Shown here piece after piece: positions 40,494 through 53,323 of a DNA stretch of 64,000 nucleotides. How positions within the stretch are numbered: position 1 is the stretch's first letter; the number at the start of each line of letters is the position of its first letter. The notes beneath the pieces were generated by a model that saw nothing but the letters and a program-made list of their open reading frames with translations, did not search any database and was not told the origin of the DNA. The position numbers were made by a program, and so were the translations under genes. Source of the DNA: Rotaria macrura (lineage: Eukaryota > Rotifera > Eurotatoria > Philodinida > Philodinidae); NCBI GenBank assembly GCA_900239685.1, contig OENT01000079.1, positions 62,001-126,000 on the forward strand, given 5' to 3'.

Positions 40494-40680
40494 CAAGCAG
40501 CTAGACATGTAAGCCGTGCGACTTAGCCGCCACCGATTTTGCCCGAAAAAATAAAGCCGCCGCCGTACCAAAGAAAATTTTAAAAAATTTTTCAGCCGCC
40601 GCCGCTGAACTTTAAAAAGATTTTAAAATTACGAGCCGTCGCCGCCGATCAACTGCTCAGCTTACATCTGTACAAGCAGC
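40494..40680. mobile_element. hAT-like miniature inverted-repeat element with 8 bp target duplication
   Basis: Direct repeats CAAGCAGC at 40494-40501 and 40673-40680 flank a 171 bp element. Its ends are inverted: TAGACATGTAAGC at the left and, in reverse complement, TACAGATGTAAGC at the right (11 of 13 identical). An 8 bp duplication with TA/CAG...ATGTAAGC ends fits the hAT superfamily. The interior has several GCCGCCGCC clusters, making it much richer in GC than its surroundings. It has no coding capacity. Confidence 0.75.
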
Positions 40681-43600
40681 CTATATCAATGGTGAAGAAA
40701 ACGTTCGCATGACGAAATCTATTAATTCAGTCGTCATTCGTTAGATATGTAATTGAGTTTTTTATTCGATTTCTATTTTGTCGGTAATTCATGAATGAGC
40801 ATCTGAATGATTTTATTTCAAGTTTAAATATGATTAACACAACCCTATCTCAAAGCTTCAAGTAGAATCAATATTTCCGTGTCCAGATATTCATTCTTCA
40901 GGATTAAGATGATTTTCTTTTCAAACATTGTTCACAATAGATGTTTCCTCAAAACATTCATATCCTAGTAAAGAATTATTTTCGTTTCTGGTTGAAACTT
41001 TGGCATGCTTACAATAACTGTAAGATTCATCTAGAGGCTACAGTCGAAGTCGGAATGAAGAACATCTATGAGTGCTCAAATGCTCTGGGAACATGATATT
41101 CAAATCATTTTTTCTCCTAATCATCATACTCATTCGAATGTCTCTGATGTTAGTCTTACATTAAGATTATTTCATTTTCTTGTTTTTTTTTCCATGACTC
41201 GTGGCAATAGTTATTGTGAATCACTGTATTATTTTCTACTTTTGACAATGAAGGTATGACAACTTTATGTTCTATTTGAATCTGTAATTCGGAGAATAGT
41301 TAATGCAAATACTAGACTAGTCAAATTGTTAGGAAAAGCAAGAAATACTTGGATGAAATTTATATATTTCAACACATACTTCTAAATTGTTTTGTCGATT
41401 TAAATTAGTACAGTATTTAAATATTCTTCATTTCTTTCGTAAGTAAATATTACATCAATCGTTGATAATAATGGCGATTTTAAGGAACCTAACGATGAAA
41501 TTATTCTTGATACAACAACGGTTGAAGTATAATCATCAACTGATGTATCATCTATTTTCACTTGTCACCCACGTTTTCTTTTGCATTCTTTGAATGTTGT
41601 TTTAATGGCTTTGTAAAAGAGTACTTTCGTAAGTATAGAATATTATGAGTGATAATCATGTTGCATCTACTTGTGATTATGTTCGTCGAACATTAATTTC
41701 ACGTTGAAGATGATCTTTTACTTGAGAACCTACAATATCTGATAATATCTTGGTAAATTGTCAGGTGTTCGAATCATAATTTTAGCTGGATTATCAGTAG
41801 AGGATCATTTTATTGAACTCTATTTCTATTTTAATCTATGGTGTTGTCATGGCACGAATGATTTTGATTCATTCCATTTTTTAAAGATAGCAAGTCTGTT
41901 ATTCGTCTGGATATTAAAGCATTCATGACGGGTGAAACGTGATATACACTATCATAAATCTCATTAACGCTTTTAAAGACGATTTATTTATTTGGTCTTT
42001 CTCTCGGCAAGGCAAACTAGTCTTGAAAAAGTCATTTTTACTTTAGAAAAACTATCTACTAAAGTTTTCTTAATTATCTATTAAAGTTAGATTCGAATGA
42101 ATGATATTAGTTATTAAGATTTTCTCGTATGTCGAAGCGTGCTACACGAAAATTTCATTGATGAAAAATACGTCAATTTCGCAACAACGCGAATCGATAC
42201 GAATGAAATCAGGTAGAATAGATTTGTCCGGTTTATTGATACTTTTAGCTGTTAATCATTGAATGCATCACATAAAACAAAACACATTGCTTGACATCGT
42301 CGGTACTATCCACAAATTTACAGAGTTCCATAGAATAAACTGCAAAATTTATTTCATTGTTTTATGAATAAATACTTCTACTCTTCTTTTATTCTCCCCA
42401 GTTATTCAAAAATTGAATAATAAAACAAACGAATAATTAGGATAAATCCTTCGCGAATCTCTTCGATTTCACTTGGACATAATAGACATTGACTAGTTCA
42501 ACATCCTGTAAAGTTTGTGACACTTTTGAAAATATATATAGCGTTTCAGAAATAAAATTCAATTATCTACTACTTTGTTATCATGTATGCAATCGGATTC
42601 ATTATACATGGTATACTATATCATTATGCAGTATCTTTATGATAGAAAAAACAGTTTCTACCTATTGTTTCGATGAACTGGGCCCATTTTGTCATCATTC
42701 ATAGAGGTCATTTCAGATGGTGTTTTTTTCAAGTGCCTCAACTACTGTTGGTACAGGTGCTCTTGTAGGCTGTAATGTTTCAATAAATTACAAACATGCC
42801 AGCTTTCAAATTTTTTTATTAATCGTTCCTACTCAATGCATAAATTAGACTTTGATGAATTTATTATAGTTTTTGAAAGGAAAGAGTTTTTACGGAAATT
42901 AGGAAGAAACATTTAAAAAATTTTGAACTTCATTTTTTAATGATGTTTTCGTTTCACACTCTAAAATAACTATCGTTCTAGAAAGTGAATATAATTATAT
43001 ATATTGAACATACCATATCTCAAGAATAGCCCCCAACAATTGATCAGGCTGAAATTTTTAGCAATAATAGATAGAAGTCACAGTATCCACCTTATAGCAT
43101 GATTTAGATGAGTAGCATTGAAAGTTTTACTGCATACACAACTCAATGATATGTATTAGACACAAGAAACTTCAACATGATTGGACAAATCATACTTGAG
43201 ACGTTGAGTCTCCAATGGTATTCAATTTCTCCGTGGATTGAAATCGGAGAACTTGAAATAAAATTCATTAAAAAATCAATGGATGAAGATTTTCTTAAAC
43301 AGCTTTGGTCAATATGGCTAAAAAGTCTTTCTTCTTTAAAATATAATAAATTCAACGAAGTTCTATTGTCTCCATGGAATAGAGATGATTTTCACTAAAA
43401 TTGGAAAATTTACATTTTTTTATTTTATTGAAACTTCATCGTCCGACAAGAAACATTTGACAACAGCTGTTGCCTAATGAGAAAAGTCAGTGAATTGTTC
43501 TTTATTCTTGAGAAAATAATGCGCACAATTCGTCAAAGGAGCTTGCAACTATTTCTTTTTTTTGATCGTGAAGATACTTATCAGATACTTTGTATTATAA

Positions 43601-43953
43601 AATTCAATTTTGTTCAAACTATTCAAGTTTAAAGAAACCAACTAGAGGCTATGAAGAAATCTACCTTGAAAAAGTAATTACAGCAGAACTAATCAGTAGG
43701 CTTCGAAGAAAAACGTATGATGATTTTTTAATCACTCAACTAATAACGTTAGACATATTTATAAAGATTAAGAAAACAAAAAAAGATTATTTTCATAATT
43801 ATACAAAAGCTTTTCTCTTCCATGTTTTACCCATTCTCGATCGATGAATCATCATCAAACAAACAACTATAGTGTATTACCTGCTATTTTTTTCGACTTC
43901 AGTTCTTGTCAAAAGTCTTCGTTTAACTATCGACATTAATTTATCTATCAAAA
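40681..43953. other. Gene-poor region with possible coding relics
   Basis: Several short frames with protein-like composition but no splice context: 41068-41259 plus, 43177-43398 plus, and 43590-43847 plus (KKPTRGYEEIYLEKVITAELISRLRRKTYDDF). They could be pieces of dead genes. None could be joined into a model or assigned to a family. A pyrimidine tract ending TTCAG near 43900 may be an acceptor for the following gene. Confidence 0.35.
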
Positions 43954-44499
43954 ATGACTGGTGACTTTCGTATGTGTGAGGATTATCTTCAATTTCAAAA
44001 TCATTTAAATGATTTAAGAAAACTCGATGATCTAATCATGAACACACTCAATACAACGGTACTTACACCTACATTTCGTTCGCACGGTTCGGATGCAACA
44101 AAACAATGCCAAAAGCTTGGTGATGAGGTGTGTTACTCTTTTCTTCCCAATTTATTGTCGCTAAACTTCATCATAGTATTTTAGATAACATCACGCGCAG
44201 CGCATCGTAGTGAATTAATTACTTCTTGTATATCGCGTACCGATGCTTTACTATCGGAAAATAATTTGAATGATAATCGTCGTAAGGCATTACAATTTCA
44301 ACGAAGGCAATTAAGGAATGAACAAAATATCGAAGAAATCGTTCAAACAAATACTGAGAAAGTAAATCAAAGGATGAGACAACTTTCGAGATGATCTATT
44401 GTCGTCTTCTACTTTTTTTCTCTGACATAGGCATTTTATGAACGATGTCGAGATTTCTACATATCTTCTAAAGCTGGTTCAAAATCTTCATCAAAATAG
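43954..44499 (+). CDS. MIX23: MIX23 (CCDC58), mitochondrial intermembrane-space protein
   Basis: Three exons: 43954-44127, 44185-44361, 44431-44499; 420 nt, 139 aa (human 144). Seen: CEDYLQFQNHLNDLRKLDDLIMNTLNTTVLTPTF at the N-terminus matches human [31 protein letters not shown]; then CQKLGDEITSRAAHRSELITSCISRTDALL and a C-terminal coiled coil (RKALQFQRRQLRNEQNIEEIVQ) ending AFYERCRDFY. The four conserved cysteines are present. Known role: a twin-cysteine intermembrane-space protein with coiled coil, linked in yeast to mitochondrial protein import. Introns are 57 and 69 bp. A polyadenylation signal lies near 44707. Confidence 0.92.
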
Positions 44500-46433
44500 A
44501 AAAGAAGCAAACAAAGAGAACACTCATGTGTGGCTGTTATCGTTTAGGTTAATTGGCAACTCAGTGATGACGTGATTAGTATAGTCTGAGATATTGTTCT
44601 CGTTGGTTTTTTTTTGTATACAGTCTTTTTTGTTCCTATCATAGGTTGTTTTTGTGCTTTCATGTGAAAACGGATATGAGGCCTTTTTTCTGTATCACTT
44701 ATAGGTAATAAAAAGACTTTAGTTATGTTTATTCCACTTTCATTAGTATTGTTTGATTTAACTCATTCTGTATGTTCTCTGAAAATCCGGAAGAAAGAAT
44801 TTCAATATCTAACCGACTACAACAAGTTGTTATCCATACACATATAAGAATAGATGATTTGCTTTGAGATGACCAATCCTTTTTACTGAATATTTTTAAA
44901 TAGACCTGGCAATCTATTAGATTTCAGTTCTCATCAGTTTTACTTTCATAATTCGAACAGACTCTTACTTCGCGTATGTCTTACATTAGGAGCAATATTC
45001 ATGATCAATTAGTTCTATTTGTTATAACTTATCAAAGTTTTGCACACGATACAAACATGAATGAAATGACCACCGAATATGATTTGTTACGAAAATGTGT
45101 GATTCACAAAAATATGAAATATTCGAGAGACTTATGTCAGAAAAGGTAAATTCAGCGTAACTATCAGAACTAGTACAAAGAAAAGCAGTAGAGTTGTGTA
45201 TTTCTGAGGTAAATCGAAGTAATGAGAAATAGATGAATCTTTTCAGTAATATGAGAAAGATTCTTTGAATCGAATTTATTAATTAAACAGCAGAACTCAA
45301 CAAAACCCATAAGAATATGTGTAGTATCATTGGTGATTTTGTTTCAATAAAAACTGAACGATTGAAAAATAATGACGATAATTTTCATTTATTTCCTTGA
45401 AGCTACGTCGTAAAGTAGATTGATATCTCCCAAGTTTTTCAATCATGCAAGACTATCTTGAAGTTTAATATCTACTCTATACTCAATGACAAATTCGTTG
45501 TACATATGAAATCACATATTCTTTTCATGCTCAATCTAGCATAGGTATACTCATATTTTTTCCCCATTAATTGATCTTGCCTTTCCATATATTATTGTTG
45601 ATTTTCTTCAGAAAAGATTTCCTATCCAGATCAATTTCCAATCGAATAAATTGGGTTTGTAAATTCTACTTAATGAATATTATTTTTTCTCGAAAATTAA
45701 TAAATTTACTTAGTCGAACGATTCACTCTGGTTTTAGTGTGTTGTTCTGCTTATGTGTAACTACTCAATATTTTAGTATGTTCATAGTTTCATTCGATAT
45801 GAGTTTCGATTCAATTTTAATCAACCAATGAAATTTTGAATGCATGTATTTTCAAAAGTTACGGTTTTTCTTTTTTATGAGAAACTTCACATTCATAAAC
45901 GATTCAATCAAATTTATTAGGTCAAATTATAACTAAATTCATAAATTCTGGACGAATTCGTTTTAAGATATGTAATTTATTGAAGTAAAAGTCTTTTTAG
46001 CATCACTCTTTGAACAGAGACTATTTGCTCGAGTATTTTGAATGGTTTTTTTCCCGAGTGGGATGAGATTTCAAAACCAGAGTTTGATAATATGAGTATT
46101 TGTGCGCAAAAAAAAATTTAGGTCCTACAGGAATTTCTTGATATGGCGTATAGTAAATTTTTCACAGTGAAACAGTGGCTATTTAAGAAGATTCTTTTTA
46201 TTCTCCGAAAATATGTAGTTCTTATTCAAAACATGCTTTCATTCATTGTAAATAGTTAAAGAAAAAATGAAGATTTCTATTATACGTTATCGTCGATTCC
46301 TTATCAAATAAAGATATATGATAGTTCAAGGAAAGAAAAGAAAACAGCGTACGTTTAACGTATCTTTAATTTGATTTCAACATCGTTGGAATTCAAGAAG
46401 ATAATAATAGTTTAGAAGTTTTTTCATCATCGA
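44500..46433. other. Intergenic region MIX23-NUDT9
   Basis: About 1.9 kb, AT-rich. An open frame at 45571-45831 is hydrophobic by composition only and has no supporting context. Confidence 0.45.
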
Positions 46434-49277
46434 ATGAATGTTCAATTCTATAAAAAGAAAATATCCATACTAACAATGATTTTAATCGTTTATATTCTAG
46501 AAAGAAAAAAATTCAAACTGCTATCGAAATTCATATTAATTCTACCAATTATGATGAGTATCCTATGGACATTTCGACATCAATGTTCTCATTTAATTGC
46601 TCGACATTTAAAGTTGAATTTAATTGAACCAATAACATTGGCTAATGTTCATATGAAAACTCATCAATCACCTTATCCAGGGACTAAAGAGTTTTACGTA
46701 AGATTCTATTACATTAAGCTATAAATTATCGACACATTGATGAATTTATCAGAGAACAGCCATATCCGCTGAAAAAGTTTCTTGGACTGTTGATTGGCCT
46801 GATTATAAACCGATTGAATATACGGCACAGAAAGTGTTAAGAAATCCATCATGGGCTGATGATGCTGATGCGTACGAATGTTCAAGAAAAATAAACTCCT
46901 GTTGATTTTATATTTATTTCTGTAGAAAAAAGATTCAACTTTACAATCAACTTGATGAAAAAATTGATCGAAGAAGTTTTATGGGTATATATGAAATCGA
47001 TAAAGAAACAAATCGACCGAAAAATCCTCAAGGTCGCACTGGATGTATGTATGGAATTTTGCATACGTTTATTTTCATCTATATTGTAAACATGATATTT
47101 ATTCAGTATCTGGTCGTGGTTTACTTGGACGGTGGGGACCGAATCATGCTGCTGATCCAGTTGTGACTCGTTGGTCAAAAGATCATCACGATAATAAACA
47201 AAATGTGTTAGAAATTATACTAATCAATCGAAAAGACACTGGTAGTCTAGCATTACCTGGTGGTATGGTTGATCCAGGGTAACTATAGAGATACTATTAA
47301 TAATAATTCTATTCGTACTTTTTCAGTCTGCTTCGATAGATAGAAAACTACTGTAGATTTTCAACGACTTGTTGTTCCGTAGTCATTACGGAAGTAGCAT
47401 TAGAGAAATAGATCTAGTCTTCACTTTTCTCGAAGACTAGCAAAAGATGTTGTCAACAAAATGTAAGATTTTTCACATTTTAACTTTCATTGCACAATAC
47501 TTAGACCATCCTTACAACTATGAACTCAAAGTTAGAGTTATCAAAACGTTTTTCATAAAAACAATCTGATTCATCTAAATAATAGAGCATCCTGATATAA
47601 TTCCTGATGGCAGACGTTCTAAAGCTATTATTTACTGACTGAGAAGTGATCATGCATAAATTTGTGCACAGAACAATCAAGTTATAATGAAGTCAAATTC
47701 GAATAGACGCTTTTCCGTACAAGAAATGAATGCATATTGTAGAAATTGAGCACTATTCAAATCTTTTGGTCGTTTAAGATTAACTCTGAGATTCCTGTTT
47801 GATTTCAGAGTTTATTTAACAAATGACTACATAGTTCTTTTAACGCTACCATTCTATCTGTCGATCGTTTAATGTGATTATTTCATAGATTTGATTGCTT
47901 ATTTATTTGCCTAGCGAACATGTATCAGTAACAATCAAACGAGAATTTATCGAAGAAGCTATGAATTCAAATCCTGATGCGGTCAAACAAATCGATGCAT
48001 TGTTTAAAGCAGCATATTTTGTAAATAGAATTTTATTATATAAGATTGAAAAGAAAAGCTAATTCATTTATACTGTTAAGTAGATATACAAAGGCTATGT
48101 TGATGATCCGAGAAACACTGGTAAAATAATAGAATCATGAAAAAACGAAATCTCTTCATTTGATGCGTTTGTTTTTCTGTTGTAGACAATGCTTGGATGG
48201 AAACGGAAGCAATGAATATACATGATGAAACCGGTGAATTAACCAGAAATCTAAAATTAGAAGCAGGTGATTGTTAAATCATTATTAACTTGAAATCGAA
48301 TGAAATTTTTAAGTAATTCATCTTTAATTCGAGGTGATATGTGATCTTATGTGTGTGTTCGTTACGTTTGTGAATTAGATTTTATTCCATTGTTGTTCTA
48401 CTGGAATGAGAATTTGTATTTGCTGATCGATTCTTGAGTTGGGAAGAAGCTAGATTTGATGGTGTTGATACTTGTTGAGCTTTCACATATTGAACCATTT
48501 CACGATATAGATCAGATCGACCGACTTGACTAATTAAGTAAACAATCTCATCGAGATTCATTTTATAACGGCGTGGAGGAAGGCACGATGTTGCTTGATA
48601 CGGAATGTAAGATGATTGAAATGGATAATTATAGAAGGATGATGGATTAAATGTTTGTTGAAAATAATTTTGAGGCACTGATTCGGACAATGGAATGGTT
48701 GACTGTGTGTACGATGGACTACTACTGTTCGGTGAAACTTTAGGTGTTAGATTTGATTTAAAATTCGAATCTTTCAAATAATCATCCAATAAAAGTTCCC
48801 ATGATGTACGTGGTGGTTGTGGTTTAATGAGTGGTTTCGTCGGAGATAGATTTCCTGGTAGATTAAAATTAGATGTTTTATCTACCAACTTTTGGTTCGT
48901 TTTATCCTTATTCTTAACATCATATTTCGCCGTTTTAGAGAAAAGGAAATTTAAATAGAAGTCTAATCAGTAATACTTGATAATTGTTATAACAATATTA
49001 ATCCATATGCATATTGAAATGAGAGAAAAATTTTGTTTTTGATATGATGATAAAAACAAAATAATTTGAAGACAATTTATGCGCGTTTTTCTTTTTCTTT
49101 TTCTTTTTGACAAATTTAGTTTTCCTCGTTTACTTTTTTGTTTTAACAGGTGATGATGCAGTCAAAGTGAACTGGTTTCGTCTTGATCGTCATTATAACC
49201 TACATGCATCGCATGAAGATATTGTTCGAATGGTTATTCGAAAATATGGAGCCTATGAATATTGGCATGACAAATAA
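46434..49277 (+). CDS. NUDT9: NUDT9-type ADP-ribose pyrophosphatase with N-terminal membrane anchor
   Basis: Eight exons: 46434-46697, 46753-46871, 46926-47044, 47107-47278, 47915-48020, 48084-48120, 48186-48266, 49150-49277; 1026 nt, 341 aa (human 350). Seen: [81 protein letters not shown] (Nudix box; the REFIEE core needed for metal binding is intact), [30 protein letters not shown], and [16 protein letters not shown]. Known role: hydrolysis of ADP-ribose to AMP and ribose 5-phosphate; the same fold forms the C-terminal domain of TRPM2. Here it stands alone with no channel. The N-terminus holds a hydrophobic stretch ([15 protein letters not shown], residues about 33-47) that may anchor it in a membrane. 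Which of three in-frame ATGs (46434, 46476, 46549) is used is open. Intron 7 contains a gene on the other strand. Confidence 0.93.
48382..48888 (-). CDS. Orphan gene nested antisense in a NUDT9 intron
   Basis: An open frame of 168 codons lies on the minus strand inside NUDT9 intron 7 (48267-49149). It is rich in Pro, Ser, Asn and Tyr at first ([48 protein letters not shown]) and ends with a helical segment ([29 protein letters not shown]) and a polar tail. The 5' end is unresolved. The frame stays open to about 48962, where an acceptor-like ATTAG precedes it, and no ATG in that frame was found. An alternative is a start at [11 protein letters not shown] (48927 region) with a 35 nt intron ending in CTACCAG. 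Codon choice resembles host genes. No family was recognised. It could be a retained regulatory antisense transcript, but the protein-like composition favours a gene. Confidence 0.5.
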   Translation of the reverse strand: MVDKTSNFNLPGNLSPTKPLIKPQPPRTSWELLLDDYLKDSNFKSNLTPKVSPNSSSPSYTQSTIPLSESVPQNYFQQTFNPSSFYNYPFQSSYIPYQATSCLPPRRYKMNLDEIVYLISQVGRSDLYREMVQYVKAQQVSTPSNLASSQLKNRSANTNSHSSRTTME

Positions 49278-51161
49278 AGTTGACTCGACTTGAATTATAA
49301 AGAGATAATCGATTATTTCTTCTTGCTATTTTATACTAGACGAACATCATTTGCTTTAGATGGTTTATCTATTTTCAATTATTAGTTATTAGCGTAGAAA
49401 ATACACAGATGTAAATCGAATTTCAGTAAAGATTTGCAAATGAGGATACAAAAATAGAATCAAACATGATGAGAAATTATTCGTTAAGATCTGAAAATGA
49501 AAATTTAAAAGTTCATTAACATGAAACACTTTTATCGTTGTAGTATTTCTCATGAGAGATGCTAGAAAATGTCTATTCTGTAGTTAACCAATAAATATAT
49601 TTTTTAGCAAAATTAATATCGTATCAGAAAAATGAATTTTTTTCATGTTAAAAAGCCTCGGCAAAACTCATCGATACATGTACACTTTATAGATAGCAAC
49701 ATTGTTTTGTCTAGGTTTTCAGTCAATTATTTTGTTTCTTTTCTTTTTGTAAAGTTAAGCTTACTTCCTCTATATATTTTTTTTCTTCGAATAGCTGTGT
49801 CAATATAATCTAGAAGTACTTTTTTTTATAGATACTGTTTTTGAGAAAACAAAAAATGTCCTGTTGACAATAAAATATTCAAACTAATTCATATTAGTGG
49901 TTGATTTCATGAGGAAATACTTATGCTTTCAAATGATCTCACATGTGATTTCTGATGGATTTCAAGTATCATAGTCAAAAATGAACGAACTATAGCTATG
50001 AATGCTAAAATAACAAAAACATTTTAAGTATCACTTGGTTTTTTTTTCTTTTCGTAAGAAATAATGCAATGATGCATTTTCTTAGGCAGCAGTAATTTTT
50101 TAAGATTACGAAAGTAACTAGAACAAAATATCGTCTTATGCTTCAACTGCAATACTGATCGATAAAGTCTTTTGAAAAAAAAACCATTAGAAAGATCATC
50201 GAGCCACAATTATATTTCTGCACGTATGTATATGTAAAATAAGAAATATTACAAACGCTTTGCTACGGTCTGTAATAATAATAATAATAATAATAAATCA
50301 TTCGTATCATTTTCTCTGATCAATACCTTGATAGTTCACATACTCATACATCGATTACAATATTCTATTCAAATTTTCATTGGTTGCACATAATGAGATT
50401 GATTCACTTCGTATGTTTTACTTGTATAAACATCAGATTGACAATCATATCTTGAAATAAGTTCTATTACACGTTTGAAAAGCATTCATTATTCAACAGT
50501 ATTCTTTTGTACGAATTACATTACGTAAGTAGTTGTGTCTATTATAACTAATATATTCTGTCAACATCTCAATATACAAGTAGTGAGTCATGTCTTCGCA
50601 AAACAAACAGTTGCTATATAGAGATCTTTGTTGTTTTTTTCTTTCTTTTTCAAAGTTCAGTTCATCGATTCTAGTAACCGGGTACGTCACATTTCGGGTA
50701 GATTTACATAACTAAGACTTCATTTCTAGTCAAAAAACGAATAGAAAGTTGACATTTGTTAATTGAATCTACTTACTGAATTTTTTATTTCAAATTTTTA
50801 CCCTGTTCCAACTGTAAAATAACTCGTATATTTTGACGAAAAAGGAAACTCTTCAAAAACAATGTTCACCGCAATGACATCAATAGTATAACATGTAAAG
50901 ACAATATTTGTCATTCCGTATAAACTCCTCTAACATAGATTAAATTTCTAATCATCGTGTCGGTTTACAATTTTAAATAGAACTGGAACATAAAAGGAAG
51001 ACCTACATAATTTGTGATCATCATCATCTTTCGATAAAATAGAACAATGATAGAAAATGAATGAAATTTATTCTTTTGTGTTGCTTGTGTATTGTTTAGT
51101 ATCTTTATTCCAAAAGAAAGAAAAACGCTCGAAAAATTCAATAGCGATGATGTAATATCCA
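49278..51161. other. Intergenic region between convergent genes
   Basis: About 1.9 kb, AT-rich. It contains an (AAT)n run at 50273-50296. No gene or RNA recognised. Confidence 0.45.
50273..50296. repeat. (AAT)n microsatellite
   Basis: About eight tandem AAT units. Confidence 0.9.
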
Positions 51162-53323
51162 TTATTTTATTTTTGATATCCGTTTGACAGCTGCATCATG
51201 ATTTTTGATTAGTTCTCGATATTTTTCTGATTTAACGAATTTTTCATATTCTCTCTGCATAGTTTCATCATGAGATTGTAATTCAATAACAATGGATTGC
51301 TTATGTATAACAATTTTTAATGGTTGTTCCATTAATTTTTCTTTTGTTTCTTTGGTATCACAATCAACAATAAATTGATTCGATATATCATACGAATTTA
51401 ATATACAATTTAATGGAACATATTCGATTGATAAGATTTGATGATTTTTATTTAAATTTTCTTTTGTTGAAGAATTTTTTAAACGATCATTGAGTGCATC
51501 AAATAATCGTTGATGATCAATAAGAACCGATACATCAGATGGAAGTATGGCCAAAAAAGCATTCGGTCGCTTTTCTGGTGGACCCTGAAAATGCCAAACC
51601 TTACGGTTATTTAAACGTTTTTTTAATTTTTGATACGTTTCAACATTCATTTGACCAGCTTCATCAATTTCATCACGTGGCACATCATAATTAACACCAC
51701 CGGGAAAATAACTAAAATCAAACTCGGATGTTCTCTTGTTTAGTTTTAAGCGCCTATAATACCTAATTACCTGATATCTAATGAATTAGCTTTGACATCT
51801 TCTAAAAGTTTATCTTTGACAAGTTCAGTGACTAATTCAGATTTACGTAATGGATCCGATCGTGTTACCAGTGTAATAAAACAATCATTGAATTCACGTG
51901 GTATTGTTGTCAATGGTTTCTCATTATCAACTTGTTTTATAACAAAACGCATCGGATTTTCAAGTTTAACAAATTCAGCTTTGTGATTTCGAATTTTATC
52001 AGCATATTCTTCAATTAGTTTCTCAATTTGTGTTACTTGAACTTTAGTAACCGTAGCCGAATCAAAAACTAAGCACAAATAAACATTATTTTTTTGTTTC
52101 ATTTTTTTTATAAAACTTCATCATTACTTTTACTCATCATACAATAGATGAAAAACAATGAAAATAAATTTAAACACTTACAGATTTTTGGTTTATATTC
52201 AACGAATTTTGCTGTCAATTCATTATGAATTTCTTCTGATGTCATTCGTTGATGTGTAGTTTTCATTCGACGAAAATACTCCATAAGATGATCTGCATCA
52301 GCATCGGATAAGTTCTTATAGAATGTTTTCGATGGACGTATAGTGCCCAATATAAGTAATCGGCGTGCATTATCATTCAATAAACTTGGTCGACGTTCAC
52401 GTTTAACATCATCATCATCACCAATGTCATCGTAGTCCGATGCTGATGTCGTAATTTCTTCGGCACTGATTGGTGTTGGATATTTTTTAATTTGCTTTGA
52501 TTTATGTTCAGTTTCATTTTGATCATCATCATCGTCATCAGAATTAATGGAATGTCGTCGATATTGAAATGATTGTATTGTTGAATCAGCCAATGTTGAT
52601 TTTTTAGTCTCATTTGTATTGGCAATTCGATTTTGTCGATTATCATTTACACCAGTAAAATATAGTACCTGTCGTGGTTGACTTTGTCCCATATCATTGA
52701 GATTTATTATAGGAACATGTAGAACATCATTACGCTGAGTCCGCGCTGATTGTAGACTCACTATTTAATAAATTATACATATATATATATATATATTATT
52801 TGAGAGCAAAAGCCAGATCGAGTTTTTCTAATCAATTATTCTGTGTATGAAGCAAAGTCTAAGCATAGCGAGAAAGTACACTAGCCCTACCGCTGCAAAT
52901 ATAAGGCAGATCAAAGCCATAGTGAAAACATCTGAAATGTCTATGAGATGTCCGACCTCTTCTTAGTCTTTCTGGAAAAAATGAGAATATTCTTCTGCTT
53001 TTCTTCTTCTTTTTACAAGACATGATTCAACATAAGAAATGAGTTAAAGATACGTAAATCTTACCATCGGTATTTTTGCCTGAATTTATTCGTCGAGCAT
53101 TAACACTAGAAGATGACGGAGAAAAATTATCGTCATCAGTTTTAATGTCCACTAATGAACGATGATCATCCTTATGAGTGCGTCGTTTTGTTTCATTGGC
53201 TGTAATTTTACTACCAGAATTGTAAACATTTGCTTTCGTTATATCATCTTGTGCAGTGGTCTGCTGTTGACCCAACTGATAGTCAATAACAGAAAGAATT
53301 TTCGACTGACTGGATGTTGGCAT
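51162..53323 (-). CDS. Orphan 561-residue protein, acidic middle
   Basis: Four exons on the minus strand: 53323-53065, 52760-52182, 52068-51771, 51711-51162; 1686 nt, 561 aa. Introns are 304, 113 and 59 bp, all GT-AG, and phases agree at every joint. Seen: a Ser/Thr/Gln-rich N-terminus with acidic patches (SDDDDDDQNETE, DIGDDDDVKRE), a helical segment LSDADADHLMEYFRRMKTTHQRMTSEEIHNELTAKF near residues 240-275, a middle domain (VTQIEKLIEEYADKIRNHKAEFVKLENPMRF, EFNDCFITLVTRSDPL), and a C-terminal domain (KVWHFQGPPEKRPNAFLAILPSDVSVLIDHQRLFDALNDRL) ending RISKIK. No family was recognised. The start is supported by an acceptor-like CCAAATAATCAG 7 nt upstream on the minus strand, which suggests either a 5' UTR intron or a trans-spliced leader. 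Divergent from the gene at 54702. Confidence 0.65.

Noticed and set aside
43590-43847. Frame KKPTRGYEEIYLEKV... considered as a piece of MAK16 or another nucleolar protein
   Set aside because: Only a short stretch (ELxxRLRxxTYDD) resembles MAK16; the order of segments does not agree, and no flanking exons were found.
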